Below are positions 45,095 to 54,270 of a DNA stretch of 64,000 nucleotides, in pieces. A program made the translations under genes and the position numbers. Origin of the DNA: Pseudoflavonifractor sp. An85 (GTDB lineage Bacteria > Bacillota > Clostridia > Oscillospirales > Oscillospiraceae); assembly GCF_002161235.1 (NCBI RefSeq), contig NZ_NFHE01000009.1, positions 32,780-96,779 of the forward strand, in the 5' to 3' direction. Positions within the stretch are counted from its first letter, which is position 1. Every line of letters starts with the position of its first letter. The notes below the pieces were generated by a model. That model saw nothing but the letters and a program-made list of their open reading frames with translations, was not told the DNA's origin and ran no database searches.

Positions 45095-47066
45095 CAATCG
45101 TTTTTATATCACAACCCCCATTTACTACCCCAGCGATAAGCTGCACATCGGTCACACCTACTGCACCGTGGCCACCGACGCCATCGCCCGCTATCAGCGT
45201 CTGCGGGGCCGTGAGGTGATGTTCCTCACCGGCACCGACGAGCACGGCCAGAAGATCGAGGACAAGGCCGCTGAGGCTGGCGTGTCCCCCAAGGAGTTCG
45301 TGGACAAGATCGTGTGCGGCGACCGGGGCGTGCTGGACCTGTGGAAGCTGATGAACATCTCCAACGACCGCTTCATCCGCACCACCGACGACTACCATGT
45401 CTCCGCTATTCAGAAGATTTTTAAGAAGATGTACGAGAACGGGGACATCTACAAGGGTAAGTATGTGGGTAAGTACTGCAAGCCCTGCGAGTCCTTCTGG
45501 ACCGAGTCCCAGCTGGTGGACGGCAAGTGTCCCGACTGTGGCCGGGAGGTGCAGGACGCCGAGGAGGAGGCCTACTTCTTCCGTCTGTCCAAGTACGCCG
45601 ACCGCATCCAGGACCTGCTGGAAAACACCGACTTTCTGGAGCCCCGCAGCCGAGTCAACGAGATGGTGAACAACTTCATCAAGCCCGGCCTGGAGGATCT
45701 GTGCGTGTCCCGTACCTCCTTCACCTGGGGCGTGCCTGTGGACTTCGACCCCGGCCACGTGGTGTACGTGTGGGTGGACGCTCTGTCCAACTACATCACC
45801 GCCCTGGGTTATGACAACGACAAGTACGACGACTTCGACAAGTTCTGGCCCGCCGACGTGCACATCGTGGGCAAGGAGATCGTCCGCTTCCACTCCATCA
45901 TCTGGCCCGCCATGCTCATGAGCCTGGGACTGCCCCTGCCCAAGAAGGTGTTCGGCCACGGCTGGCTGCTGCTGGACGGCGGCAAGATGTCCAAGTCCAA
46001 GGGCAACGTGGTGGACCCCTATATCCTGGCTGAGATGTTCGGCGTGGACGCCCTGCGCTTCTTCCTCATGCGCACCTTCCCCTTCGGCTCCGACGGCAAC
46101 TTCTCCAACGAGTTGCTGATCCAGACCATCAACACCGATCTGGCCAACGACCTGGGCAACCTGGTCAGCCGCACCACCGCCATGGTGGGTAAGTACTTCG
46201 GCGGCCAGCTGCCCGCCGGGTGCAAGACCTGGGCCGAGCCTCAGGAGTTTGACACCCAGCTTATTGGCATGGCTTCCGCTCTGCGGGAGACCTACCAGAA
46301 GGACATGGACACCTACGCCCCCCACAAGGCCTTGGAGGAAGTGTTCAAGGTGATCCAGCGGGCCAACAAGTATATCGACGAGAACGCCCCCTGGGCTCTG
46401 GCCAAGGACATGGAGCAAAGCGGCGCCCGCCTGGCCCACGTGATGTACAACCTGCTGGAGACCACCCGCATCTGCGGCGTGCTCCTCACCCCCTTCATGC
46501 CCGAGAGCATGGACAAGCTGTTTGCCCAGATTGGCGCCTGTGAGGGCTGCTGCACCTGGGAGAGCGCCGGTGTGTGGGGCAGCCTCAGCGACACCGCCAC
46601 CGTGTCCAAGGGTGAGAACCTGTTCCCCCGTGTGGATGCTGAGAAGGCCCTGGAGGAGCTGGAGCGGGTGGCCGAGGAGGCCAAGAAGGCCGCTCTCCCC
46701 GCCCTGGAAGTGGAGCCCCTCAGTGAGGAGCAGGTGGACTTTGACACCTTCTGCAAAAATGACCTGCGTGCCGTGAAGGTTGTGAACTGCGAGAACGTGA
46801 AGAAGAGCAACAAGCTGCTGAAATTCACTCTGGACGACGGCACCGGAACCCCCCGGCAGATCCTCTCTGGCATTGCCCAGTACTACAAGCCCGAGGAGCT
46901 CATTGGCAAGACCCTGGTGGCCATTGTCAACCTGCCTCCCCGCAAGATGATGGGCCAGGAGAGCCAGGGCATGCTCATTTCCGCCGTGCACACCGAGCGT
47001 GGCGAGGAGAAGCTGAACCTGCTGATGGTCAGCGACGCCATCCCCGCCGGGGCTAAGCTGTGCTAA
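45087..47066 (+). CDS. metG: methionine-tRNA ligase
   Basis: 659 residues. The HIGH-type motif LHIGHTY, a zinc knuckle (CKPCESF...CPDCGRE), KMSKS in GGKMSKSKGN and an anticodon-binding helical domain are seen. A C-terminal EMAPII-like tRNA-binding domain (about 550-655, ILSGIAQYYKPEELIGK) makes it the long, dimer-type enzyme. The following tatD is a usual neighbour. Confidence 0.98.
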   Translation: MSDNRFYITTPIYYPSDKLHIGHTYCTVATDAIARYQRLRGREVMFLTGTDEHGQKIEDKAAEAGVSPKEFVDKIVCGDRGVLDLWKLMNISNDRFIRTTDDYHVSAIQKIFKKMYENGDIYKGKYVGKYCKPCESFWTESQLVDGKCPDCGREVQDAEEEAYFFRLSKYADRIQDLLENTDFLEPRSRVNEMVNNFIKPGLEDLCVSRTSFTWGVPVDFDPGHVVYVWVDALSNYITALGYDNDKYDDFDKFWPADVHIVGKEIVRFHSIIWPAMLMSLGLPLPKKVFGHGWLLLDGGKMSKSKGNVVDPYILAEMFGVDALRFFLMRTFPFGSDGNFSNELLIQTINTDLANDLGNLVSRTTAMVGKYFGGQLPAGCKTWAEPQEFDTQLIGMASALRETYQKDMDTYAPHKALEEVFKVIQRANKYIDENAPWALAKDMEQSGARLAHVMYNLLETTRICGVLLTPFMPESMDKLFAQIGACEGCCTWESAGVWGSLSDTATVSKGENLFPRVDAEKALEELERVAEEAKKAALPALEVEPLSEEQVDFDTFCKNDLRAVKVVNCENVKKSNKLLKFTLDDGTGTPRQILSGIAQYYKPEELIGKTLVAIVNLPPRKMMGQESQGMLISAVHTERGEEKLNLLMVSDAIPAGAKLC

Positions 47067-47080
47067 AGAGGGTGTCTACC

Positions 47081-47854
47081 ATGCTCTTTGACACCCACGC
47101 CCACTACGACTCCAACCAGTTCAAGGACGACCGCATGGAAGTTCTCGCCGCCCTGCCCCTGGCCGGGGTGGGGCTGGTGGTGAACCCGGGCTGTGATCTG
47201 GCCACTTCCCGCACCGCCGTGGAGCTGGCCGAAACCTTCCCCCATGTGTACGCCGCCGTGGGCGTCCACCCCGGGGACTGCGGGGACTGGCAGGACAGCT
47301 GGCTGGACGAATTGGAGCAGCTGGCCCGGGAGCACCAGAAGGTGCGGGCCATCGGTGAGATCGGTCTGGACTACTACTGGAAGGACAACCCACCCCGGGA
47401 CCACCAGAAGCACGTGTTCCACGCCCAGATGGATTTGGCGGAGAAGTTGGGGTTGCCCATCATCGTCCACGACCGGGAGGCCCACGGGGACTGCCTGGAG
47501 GCGGTGCAGGCCCACCCCTATATCACAGGGGTGTACCACTGCTATTCCGGAAGCCTGGAGGACGCCAAAACCCTGGTGAAGATGGGGTGGATGCTCTCCT
47601 TTACCGGCGTGGTCACCTACAAAAACGCCCGCAAGGCCCTGGAGGTGCTGGAGTGGCTGCCTCTGGATCGGATTATGATCGAGACGGATTCTCCGTATCT
47701 CTCTCCTGAGCCGTTCCGTGGCAAGCGCAACGACTCCCGCCATGTCTACCGGGTGGCGGAGACCATCGCCCTGGTGAAAAACCTCACCGTGGCGGAGGTG
47801 GTGGAGGCCACCACCGCAAATGGATGCCGTTTCTTTGGCATCCAGCATCCATAA
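47081..47854 (+). CDS. tatD: TatD-family hydrolase (housekeeping)
   Basis: 257 residues from ATG 47081 behind AGAGGGTG. The metal ligands DTHAH, Glu in IGEIGLDYYW, His in IVHDREAHG, His in YHCYSG and Asp in IETDSPYLSPEP are complete. TatD proteins are DNases or deacylases in quality control. It is the last gene of the metG run and is followed by a strong terminator. Confidence 0.95.
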   Translation: MLFDTHAHYDSNQFKDDRMEVLAALPLAGVGLVVNPGCDLATSRTAVELAETFPHVYAAVGVHPGDCGDWQDSWLDELEQLAREHQKVRAIGEIGLDYYWKDNPPRDHQKHVFHAQMDLAEKLGLPIIVHDREAHGDCLEAVQAHPYITGVYHCYSGSLEDAKTLVKMGWMLSFTGVVTYKNARKALEVLEWLPLDRIMIETDSPYLSPEPFRGKRNDSRHVYRVAETIALVKNLTVAEVVEATTANGCRFFGIQHP

Positions 47855-47863
47855 GTGCACAAA

Positions 47864-47906
47864 ACATCCAAGATATGGGAAAATACCCGTATCTTGGATG
47901 TTTTTT
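47864..47906 (+). terminator. terminator after tatD
   Basis: The perfect 12-bp stem ACATCCAAGATA / TATCTTGGATGT, with a further GGG/CCC inside, is followed by six T. Confidence 0.9.
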
Positions 47907-47920
47907 CTTCAAATAAATAC

Positions 47921-47960
47921 TTGACTTAGTCAAAGAATATAATATACTTGATCTAGTCAA
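47921..47960 (+). promoter_or_regulatory. promoter with two palindromic MarR-type operators
   Basis: TTGACT (47921-47926) and TATACT (47943-47948) are 16 bp apart. Two palindromes, TTGACTTAGTCAA (47921-47933) and TTGATCTAGTCAA (47948-47960), overlap the -35 and follow the -10. They probably bind the MarR protein encoded next, giving autorepression. Confidence 0.8.
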
Positions 47961-47978
47961 ATAAATGGAGGGAACGAC

Positions 47979-48407
47979 GTGGAAATGACGTCCTTTGCAG
48001 CCCAAGTGTCCGCACTGCGGCGGCAGTTTGTGGGCTACTGTACCCAGCAGCTGTCCCAGGTAGGAGTGACCTACGGGCAGGTGTATATTTTAATTTGCAT
48101 TGGAAAGCGGGGGACCTGCTCCCCCAAGGAGATCGGCCAGGTGTTGGGCCTGGATGCGGGGCATTTGAACCGCACCTTGGCCAAGTTGGCGGAAGGGGGC
48201 TTTGTGGAGCAGGAGCCGGACCCCAAGGACCGCCGGGCCCGGGTGGTGCGCCTGACCCCCAAGGGAGAAGAAGTCTTTGCTCTGAGCCATGAGGTGTTCC
48301 GCCGTTGGGACCAGGAGGTTTTGGCCCCTCTGTCCACCCAGGAGCGGGAGCAGCTCATGAGCTATATGAAAAAACTCAATCGTGAAAGGATGAACCGTGA
48401 TGAATAA
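47979..48407 (+). CDS. MarR-family transcriptional regulator
   Basis: 142 residues from GTG 47979 (ATG 47985 possible) behind GGAGGG. The winged helix is seen at about 45-105 (CSPKEIGQVLGLDAGHLNRT, then the wing DPKDRRARVVRLT), flanked by dimerisation helices. It probably represses its own promoter through the two palindromes and releases on binding a small ligand. The stop overlaps the next gene. Confidence 0.92.
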   Translation: MEMTSFAAQVSALRRQFVGYCTQQLSQVGVTYGQVYILICIGKRGTCSPKEIGQVLGLDAGHLNRTLAKLAEGGFVEQEPDPKDRRARVVRLTPKGEEVFALSHEVFRRWDQEVLAPLSTQEREQLMSYMKKLNRERMNRDE

Positions 48408-48954
48408 CCTGAAAGAAATGGTGGCCCTGCTCATTGGCAACTTTGACAACAAGGCCCAGTTTGAAGAGAAGGAGCGAGCGGGGGAGAACTTCCCCTACGC
48501 CCGCCACGTCAACACCGTGTGCAACGATAAAATTACCAACCTGCCGGACGGCTTTGAAGGGCTGTTTGTGGTGGAGGAGAGCTACTACACCGGAAACGGC
48601 AGCACCCATGCCGCTCCCCACCTGTTTCTCTTCACCCAGGAGGGGGAGGATGTGAAGCTCACCTCCTACGAGATTCCCCAGGGGTACGACAAGAACACCT
48701 TTACCTATGAGCAGTTGGGTGAGGTGGACTACAACCAGCTGAAGGTGTCGGAGAAGTTCACCCCGGCCCTCTACCGCAAGGTGGACGGCGTGTGGGAGGG
48801 GGGCAGCGTGAGCATGTTCTCTCCTGTACTGAAATTCAACCTCTTTGAGCGGTTCTCTCCCGAGGTGCTGGAGGTCATTGAGAGCATGGAGGTGGGTGGC
48901 AAGCGCACCTTCGGATATGACGAGCCCATTCTCTACAAGCGGGTGGAGGCATAA
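48400..48954 (+). CDS. CpeT/CpcT-like calycin-fold protein (tentative)
   Basis: 184 residues from ATG 48400, overlapping the marR-like gene. The N-terminus (MVALLIGNFDNKAQFEE) and the following strands (LFVVEESYYTG and HLFLFTQEG) resemble the CpeT/CpcT family, known as bilin lyases in cyanobacteria. There are no phycobiliproteins in gut Firmicutes, so the ligand must differ; a small hydrophobic molecule sensed by the coupled MarR protein is a guess. Family membership is moderately supported. Confidence 0.5.
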   Translation: MNNLKEMVALLIGNFDNKAQFEEKERAGENFPYARHVNTVCNDKITNLPDGFEGLFVVEESYYTGNGSTHAAPHLFLFTQEGEDVKLTSYEIPQGYDKNTFTYEQLGEVDYNQLKVSEKFTPALYRKVDGVWEGGSVSMFSPVLKFNLFERFSPEVLEVIESMEVGGKRTFGYDEPILYKRVEA

Positions 48955-48964
48955 GGTTCGACCC

Positions 48965-48993
48965 TTGACAATTTGTCTCCCAAGTGATATAGT
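48965..48993 (+). promoter_or_regulatory. promoter of thrS
   Basis: Consensus TTGACA (48965-48970) and TATAGT (48988-48993) are 17 bp apart, just before the T-box leader. Confidence 0.85.
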
Positions 48994-48999
48994 GTCCCC

Positions 49000-49396
49000 A
49001 TCAAAATGGCGTGGACGGAGAAGAGCCGGAATCAGCAGCTGCCCAGAGAGGGATGTGTTTGGTGCAAGCATCCTGCACGTTGCCTTCGGCGGTACCACTC
49101 CCGAGCTGCCCGGGACATGACCGGGACGGGGCCCTCCCGTTACAGAGGACACAAGCGACAAGATGTTATGTGCAAGTACTGCCACCTTTTGGTGTCATGC
49201 TCGCACCCTTCGCAACGGCCAACTGCTCCACACTGCGCCGAAAATGCCGCCGGGCTACGCCCAACCTATTTTTCGGTCTGCGTGTGTCGCTGTTGCCCTG
49301 CTCTCGGGTGCTCCGCACTTCTTCTTGTAAGCAGGGTGGAACCGTGGAGCATCTTTATGCCTCACCCCTGAACCAATCTCAGGGGTGAGGCTTTTT
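49000..49396 (+). promoter_or_regulatory. T-box leader of thrS (threonine specifier)
   Basis: Stem I features are visible (AGAGAGGGATG and GGTGCAAGC loops). A candidate specifier codon ACC (49094-49096) is followed by a purine. The conserved T-box AGGGTGGAACCGTG lies at 49333-49346, and the terminator at 49359-49396. Uncharged tRNA-Thr would favour the antiterminator. The stretch between stem I and the T-box is long (about 220 bases). Confidence 0.92.
49359..49396 (+). terminator. T-box terminator before thrS
   Basis: The perfect 13-bp stem GCCTCACCCCTGA / TCAGGGGTGAGGC is followed by five T. Confidence 0.9.
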
Positions 49397-49439
49397 CTAT
49401 CCCTTCGCCCCGAACCAATTTGAATAGGAGGGCAATACC

Positions 49440-51236
49440 ATGAGCGAAGAAAAGAATCTGTATACCTTTGAAAATCCCGAGTACCGCAAGACCTATTGGC
49501 ACACCTGTTCCCATGTTCTGGCCCAGGCCATGAAGCGGCTGCACCCCGAGGTGAAGCTGGCCATTGGTCCCGCCATTGAGAACGGCTTCTACTACGACTT
49601 TGACACCCCCCGTCCATTCACCCCCGAGGATCTCACCGAGCTGGAAGGCGAGATGCGCAAGATCTGCAAGGAGAAGGTGAAGCTGGAGCGGTTCGAGCTG
49701 CCCCGGGCGGAGGCTCTGGCTCTTATGGAGGAGAAAGAGGAGCCCTACAAGGTGGAACTCATCAACGACCTGCCCGAGGACGAGGTCATCTCCTTCTATA
49801 AGCAGGGCGAGTTTGTGGACCTGTGCGCCGGCCCCCACCTGGACTCCACCGGCCGCATCAAGGGCAACGCCATCAAGCTGACCTCCGCCACCGGCGCCTA
49901 CTGGCGTGGGGACTCCAACCGCAAGATGCTCCAGCGCATCTATGGCGTGGCCTTCCCCAAGAAGGACGAGCTGGACGCCTACCTGGAGCAGCAGGCTGAG
50001 GCCCTAAAGCGGGACCACAACAAGCTGGGCCGGGAGCTGGAGTACTTCACCACTGTGGACGTCATTGGCCAGGGCCTGCCTGTGCTGCTGCCCAAGGGCG
50101 CCCGGGTGATTCAGCTGCTCCAGCGCTGGATTGAGGACACCGAGCAGAAGCGTGGCTACCTGCTGACCAAGACCCCCCTGATGGCCAAGCGGGATCTGTA
50201 CAAGATCTCCGGCCACTGGGATCACTACCTGGACGGTATGTTCATTCTGGGCGACCCCTATGATGAGACCAAGGAATGCTTCGCCCTGCGTCCCATGACC
50301 TGCCCCTTCCAGTACCAGGTCTACCTCAACCGCCAGCGCTCCTATCGTGAACTGCCCATGCGTCTGGGCGAGACTTCCACCCTGTTCCGCAACGAGGACT
50401 CCGGCGAGATGCACGGCCTGATTCGTGTGCGCCAGTTCACCATCTCCGAGGGCCACATCGTGCTGCGCCCCGATCAGTTGGAGGAGGAGTTCCGCAACTG
50501 CTTCGAGCTGGCCAACTACTGCATGGAGACTCTGGGCCTGAAAGAGGATTGCACCTTCCGCTTCTCCCAGTGGGATCCCGCCAACCCCAACAACAAGTAC
50601 GAGGGCACCGCTGAGCAGTGGGAGCACGCGCAGGGCGTCATGAAGACCATTCTGGACGATCTGGGCATCGACTACGAGGTGGGCGTGGACGAGGCTGCCT
50701 TCTACGGACCCAAGCTGGACATCCAGTGCAAGAACGTCTTCGGCAAGGAGGACACCCTCATCACCATCCAGATCGACATGCTGCTGGCTGAGAAGTTCGG
50801 CATGGAGTATGTGGACGCCGACGGCTCCAAGAAGACCCCCTATATCATCCACCGCACCTCCATGGGCTGCTACGAGCGCACCCTGGCCCTGCTCATTGAG
50901 AAGTACGCCGGCGCTCTGCCCACCTGGATGGCTCCCGAGCAGGTGCGTTTCCTCCCCGTCACCGACCGTGCCGCCGACTACTGTGCCAGCCTAGCCCTTC
51001 AGCTGGAGAGTAAGGGCTTCCGGGTGGACGTGGACTACCGCAACGAGAAGATCGGCAAGAAGATCCGCGAGGCCCAGATGGACAAGGTGCCCTACATGCT
51101 GGTCATCGGCGACCGGGACATGGAGAACGGCACCGTATCTCCCCGTCACCGCGCTGACGGCGATCTGGGCGCTATGTCCTTCGACGAGTTTGTGGCTCTG
51201 CTCACCGACGTGGTGGAGTCCAAGGCTAAGAAGTAA
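49440..51236 (+). CDS. thrS: threonine-tRNA ligase (without TGS domain)
   Basis: 598 residues from ATG 49440 behind TAGGAGGG. The protein begins directly with the N2 editing domain (HTCSHVLAQAMKRLHPEVKL), then the class II core (RPMTCPFQYQVY, motif 2 near MHGLIRVRQFT, RTSMGCYERTLALL) and the anticodon-binding domain. The N-terminal TGS domain of about 60 residues found in many ThrRS is missing, and no upstream in-frame extension exists because the T-box terminator lies there. Confidence 0.97.
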   Translation: MSEEKNLYTFENPEYRKTYWHTCSHVLAQAMKRLHPEVKLAIGPAIENGFYYDFDTPRPFTPEDLTELEGEMRKICKEKVKLERFELPRAEALALMEEKEEPYKVELINDLPEDEVISFYKQGEFVDLCAGPHLDSTGRIKGNAIKLTSATGAYWRGDSNRKMLQRIYGVAFPKKDELDAYLEQQAEALKRDHNKLGRELEYFTTVDVIGQGLPVLLPKGARVIQLLQRWIEDTEQKRGYLLTKTPLMAKRDLYKISGHWDHYLDGMFILGDPYDETKECFALRPMTCPFQYQVYLNRQRSYRELPMRLGETSTLFRNEDSGEMHGLIRVRQFTISEGHIVLRPDQLEEEFRNCFELANYCMETLGLKEDCTFRFSQWDPANPNNKYEGTAEQWEHAQGVMKTILDDLGIDYEVGVDEAAFYGPKLDIQCKNVFGKEDTLITIQIDMLLAEKFGMEYVDADGSKKTPYIIHRTSMGCYERTLALLIEKYAGALPTWMAPEQVRFLPVTDRAADYCASLALQLESKGFRVDVDYRNEKIGKKIREAQMDKVPYMLVIGDRDMENGTVSPRHRADGDLGAMSFDEFVALLTDVVESKAKK

Positions 51237-51239
51237 GAC

Positions 51240-51977
51240 ATGAATTATAAGCTGACGATACAGTACGACGGCACACGCTACGACGGCTGGCAGCGTCAGG
51301 GCAACACCGACAACACCCTCCAGGGTCGCCTGGAGGGTGTGTTGTCCCGTATGGTGGGTAGTCCTGTGGAAATCCAAGGGGCGGGCCGCACCGATGCCGG
51401 GGTTCACGCCCGTGGCCAGGTGGCCAGCGTCCACTTGCCAGAGGGGTACACCCCTCAGGAGGTGCTAGCCTACCTCAACCGCTATCTTCCCGAGGATGTG
51501 GCGGTGGTGGACGTGGTGGAAGTGGGAGAGCGGTTCCATGCCCGCCTGTCCGCGCGGGGCAAGGAGTACCGCTACCATATCCGCATGGGCAGCGTCCCCG
51601 ACGTATTCGCCCGAAAGTACCAATACCGGGTGGAGGAGCCTCTGGATGTGGAAGCTATGCGGAAGGCGGCGGAGTACCTCACCGGCAAGCACGACTTCCG
51701 CTCCTTCTGTGGAAACCGCCGCTTCAAAAAGTCCACGGTGCGGGAAATTTTCCACATCGGGGTCGAGGTGTGTGGAAATGATTTGACCCTCGTCTACCGA
51801 GGGGACGGCTTTCTCTACAACATGGTGCGGATTTTGACCGGCACCCTGTTGGAGGTGGGGCTGGGCCAGCGCATCCCCGAGAGCATGGTGGAGGTGCTCC
51901 AGGCCCGCGAGCGTACCGCTGCTGGAAAAACCGCTCCTGCCCAGGGCTTAGTGCTGCAAGAAGTATATTATTCTTGA
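51240..51977 (+). CDS. truA: tRNA pseudouridine(38-40) synthase
   Basis: 245 residues, 3 bases after thrS. The catalytic Asp is in GAGRTDAGVHARGQVA. The protein has the two-subdomain TruA plan (YDGWQRQGN near the start, RGDGFLYNMVR in the C-half). It modifies U38-U40 of tRNA anticodon arms. Confidence 0.96.
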   Translation: MNYKLTIQYDGTRYDGWQRQGNTDNTLQGRLEGVLSRMVGSPVEIQGAGRTDAGVHARGQVASVHLPEGYTPQEVLAYLNRYLPEDVAVVDVVEVGERFHARLSARGKEYRYHIRMGSVPDVFARKYQYRVEEPLDVEAMRKAAEYLTGKHDFRSFCGNRRFKKSTVREIFHIGVEVCGNDLTLVYRGDGFLYNMVRILTGTLLEVGLGQRIPESMVEVLQARERTAAGKTAPAQGLVLQEVYYS

Positions 51978-52004
51978 GATTTTATAAAGAATTGCGAAAG
52001 TTCC

Positions 52005-52074
52005 TTTACAACCTGTCATGGAAATTATACACTGATCTCAAAGGAGAACAGCCCCACACATCGTGTGGGGCTGT
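52005..52074 (+). promoter_or_regulatory. promoter and hairpin before the VanY-like gene
   Basis: TTTACA (52005-52010) and TACACT (52028-52033) are 17 bp apart. A perfect 12-bp hairpin ACAGCCCCACAC / GTGTGGGGCTGT (52048-52074) follows with little T tail. It may protect the mRNA or weakly terminate truA. Confidence 0.5.
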
Positions 52075-52095
52075 CTTGGTAAAGGGAGGGTGTGT

Positions 52096-53139
52096 ATGAA
52101 CAGACGACGCATGGCAGCACGGATGGTATGTGTGGGTATGGCGGTTTTCTTGCTGGCGGGATGTACGGGGAAAGGGGAGGAGCTCCAGGTGCAGACGGGG
52201 ACACGGCCCACCATCACCCAAGAGGTGGCCCCCGTGCAGCCAGAGCCGCAGGTCTCTCAGGTGCCCCAGGCCAGCCCGTCTCCCACTCCTGCCCCCACAC
52301 CGGTACCAACGGCACCACTGGCCACCCCCACTCCCACCCAACCGGCACAGGGGGGGACGTCTCCGGGTGGAGAGAAAGGGCAGAGGGGGAACTCCTCCAC
52401 GGGGGCGGTAAAGCCCACCCCTACGCCGGAGCCGTTGACCCCTAGCGGCAAGCCGTACGGCTATTACAACACGGTGCGGCCCACCTACCTCAAAGGGGTG
52501 CTGCTGGTGAACAAACAGTATGCCTTGCCTCGCAGCTATGGCGGCGCCAATGGGGAGGCCAACGCCGCCCTCCGGCAGCTGCAGGCTGGGGCAGAAAACG
52601 CCGGGTTCTCCATGCCTTTGCTCAGCGGCTTTCGCTCCTTTGAAACCCAGGACAAGCTGTATCGCAGATATGCCGCCACAGACGGGGTAGCCGCGGCCAA
52701 TACCTATTCTGCCTGGCCGGGACATTCAGAGCACCAGACAGGTCTGGCCTTTGATGTGGGCAAGATCAGCAACGGATTTGGCAACACGCCCGCAGGAAAG
52801 TGGCTGGCAGCTCACGCTCATGAATACGGTTTTATCATCCGCTACCCCAAGGGGAAGGAGAGCATCACCGGGTATCAGTATGAACCGTGGCACATTCGAT
52901 ACCTGGGGGTAAAGACGGCCACGGCGGTGTATGAGAGCGGTTTGTGCCTGGAGGAGTATCTCTTCCGCACTACCCCAGAGGTCACCCCGGCCCCCACAGC
53001 AACGCCCCAGCCTACCCCGTCTCCAACGCCCACCCCAGAGCCTACCCCGGTTCCCACGGTGGAGCCTACCCCGGAACCGGAGGTTACCTCCACCCCGGAG
53101 TTCAGCCCCCAGCCCACAGAGCGGGGTGGAGAGACATAA
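52096..53139 (+). CDS. D-alanyl-D-alanine carboxypeptidase lipoprotein (VanY/M15B family)
   Basis: 347 residues from ATG 52096 behind AAAGGGAGG. A signal peptide with lipobox LLAG-C (about 20) is followed by a Pro/Thr-rich linker (about 35-125). The M15B domain (about 130-300) has the zinc motif SEHQTGLAFDVG and EPWHIRYLG. A second Pro/Thr-rich tail (PTP and PEP repeats) occupies the last 60 residues. It trims peptidoglycan stem peptides outside the cell. The tail may cross the wall; that is inference. Confidence 0.92.
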   Translation: MNRRRMAARMVCVGMAVFLLAGCTGKGEELQVQTGTRPTITQEVAPVQPEPQVSQVPQASPSPTPAPTPVPTAPLATPTPTQPAQGGTSPGGEKGQRGNSSTGAVKPTPTPEPLTPSGKPYGYYNTVRPTYLKGVLLVNKQYALPRSYGGANGEANAALRQLQAGAENAGFSMPLLSGFRSFETQDKLYRRYAATDGVAAANTYSAWPGHSEHQTGLAFDVGKISNGFGNTPAGKWLAAHAHEYGFIIRYPKGKESITGYQYEPWHIRYLGVKTATAVYESGLCLEEYLFRTTPEVTPAPTATPQPTPSPTPTPEPTPVPTVEPTPEPEVTSTPEFSPQPTERGGET

Positions 53140-53149
53140 ATATGAAACT

Positions 53150-53178
53150 GAGCCCTCAGAGCGATGCTCTGAGGGCTC
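53150..53178. terminator. palindrome between convergent genes
   Basis: The perfect 13-bp stem GAGCCCTCAGAGC / GCTCTGAGGGCTC has a 3-base loop. T-tracts are weak on both sides, but the position suits termination from both strands. Confidence 0.6.
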
Positions 53179-53228
53179 GCCATTTCTTGCAGACGCAATA
53201 ACAGGTTGGTCAGGTGTGCCTGGGTCTA

Positions 53229-54164
53229 CTACATGGGCTGTTCCGTAATCTCATACCGGAACAATCTGGTCCAAGTCCCGACCAAAAATTCCGTATCAGA
53301 CAAGAAGAGACAGTCGGAGAGCCAGGTGATTTTACTGGTGTGATGCAACTCCTCCGTGGAAATATAAAACCGGGTGCTCACATCCCTGCGGTCCAGAATG
53401 ATGAGATCATGGTGAAAGTCGTTGGGAACGGCCAGATATCGGCTGGACCCCACCACAGAGATGCAGGGGGAACAGCGGAAATGTTTCGGCAAGTCGATCT
53501 CCGTGGTGTGACCATCCGGGGAAATAAGATACAAGACACTTCCCCCTAAGATGGGATGTTTACCGAAGAAGGTCATGGCAAGATATCCCCCATCTATGAT
53601 CCCTGGCCGGGAGATGTTCCGACAGTCGATTTTGCGGTCTACCACCGAACAGCTGTGTATCGTACCCTGTGGGTCCATCACCACATAGGAGGGGAAGTCC
53701 CAGTTTTTTTTCCTATCATGGATCAGGAAGTGGAGCAGACCATCTGCCACCCCGGCGAAATACAGGAATTTATCTGGACAGGTATAGATGGGGGTAAACT
53801 GTCCCGTGGAAAGGGAGTACCGACACACGCCCTCATCGTATCCCAAGACGACGCTGTCCGGCCCACAGCGGAAGATGGGCCGTTCCCTCCACAGGTGATC
53901 CGGCCAATGGCCCAGCGAGTGGAGGGTGTTGTCCCGCCAGTGGAACAAGCCCCCGGTGGTATTGAGGATCAGCAGGGAGCCGTCGTGTAGATAGGCCATG
54001 GAGCTGGGGTCGCGCACATAAATGGTTTTCTCCAGAGCCAGGGCGGGAAGAGAGAATATGCGAATACACCGATCCCCTGACACGGCTAGAAATTTGCCAT
54101 CGGGGGAGGGCACCAGATCGTATGCCGGATACTTGTAGATACGTTTCAACTGTAATTGCTGCAT
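53229..54164 (-). CDS. beta-propeller-like protein of unknown function
   Basis: 311 residues from ATG 54164 (GGGAGGACAATGAT upstream). Repeated strand patterns with WD40-like spacing are seen (YDLVPSPDGKFLAVSGDRCI, SMAYLHDGSLLILN, YLISPDGHTTEIDLP). No signal peptide or catalytic motif was recognised. It is last in a minus-strand operon with three other unknowns. A scaffold or binding role is a guess from the fold. Confidence 0.65.
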   Translation of the reverse strand: MQQLQLKRIYKYPAYDLVPSPDGKFLAVSGDRCIRIFSLPALALEKTIYVRDPSSMAYLHDGSLLILNTTGGLFHWRDNTLHSLGHWPDHLWRERPIFRCGPDSVVLGYDEGVCRYSLSTGQFTPIYTCPDKFLYFAGVADGLLHFLIHDRKKNWDFPSYVVMDPQGTIHSCSVVDRKIDCRNISRPGIIDGGYLAMTFFGKHPILGGSVLYLISPDGHTTEIDLPKHFRCSPCISVVGSSRYLAVPNDFHHDLIILDRRDVSTRFYISTEELHHTSKITWLSDCLFLSDTEFLVGTWTRLFRYEITEQPM

Positions 54165-54270
54165 ATCATTGTCCTCCCGAAATTCAGGTGTGCATGGGAT
54201 GAATGGCGGCGGCCCAAAGGGATTTGAAGGCCGTCTTTGTCCGGTTGGAGTTGTAGCAATGGTGCACCTC

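Noticed and set aside
52048..52074. Classical intrinsic terminator after truA
   Set aside because: The stem is perfect but there is almost no T tail, and it lies after a promoter for the next gene; reported as a leader hairpin instead.
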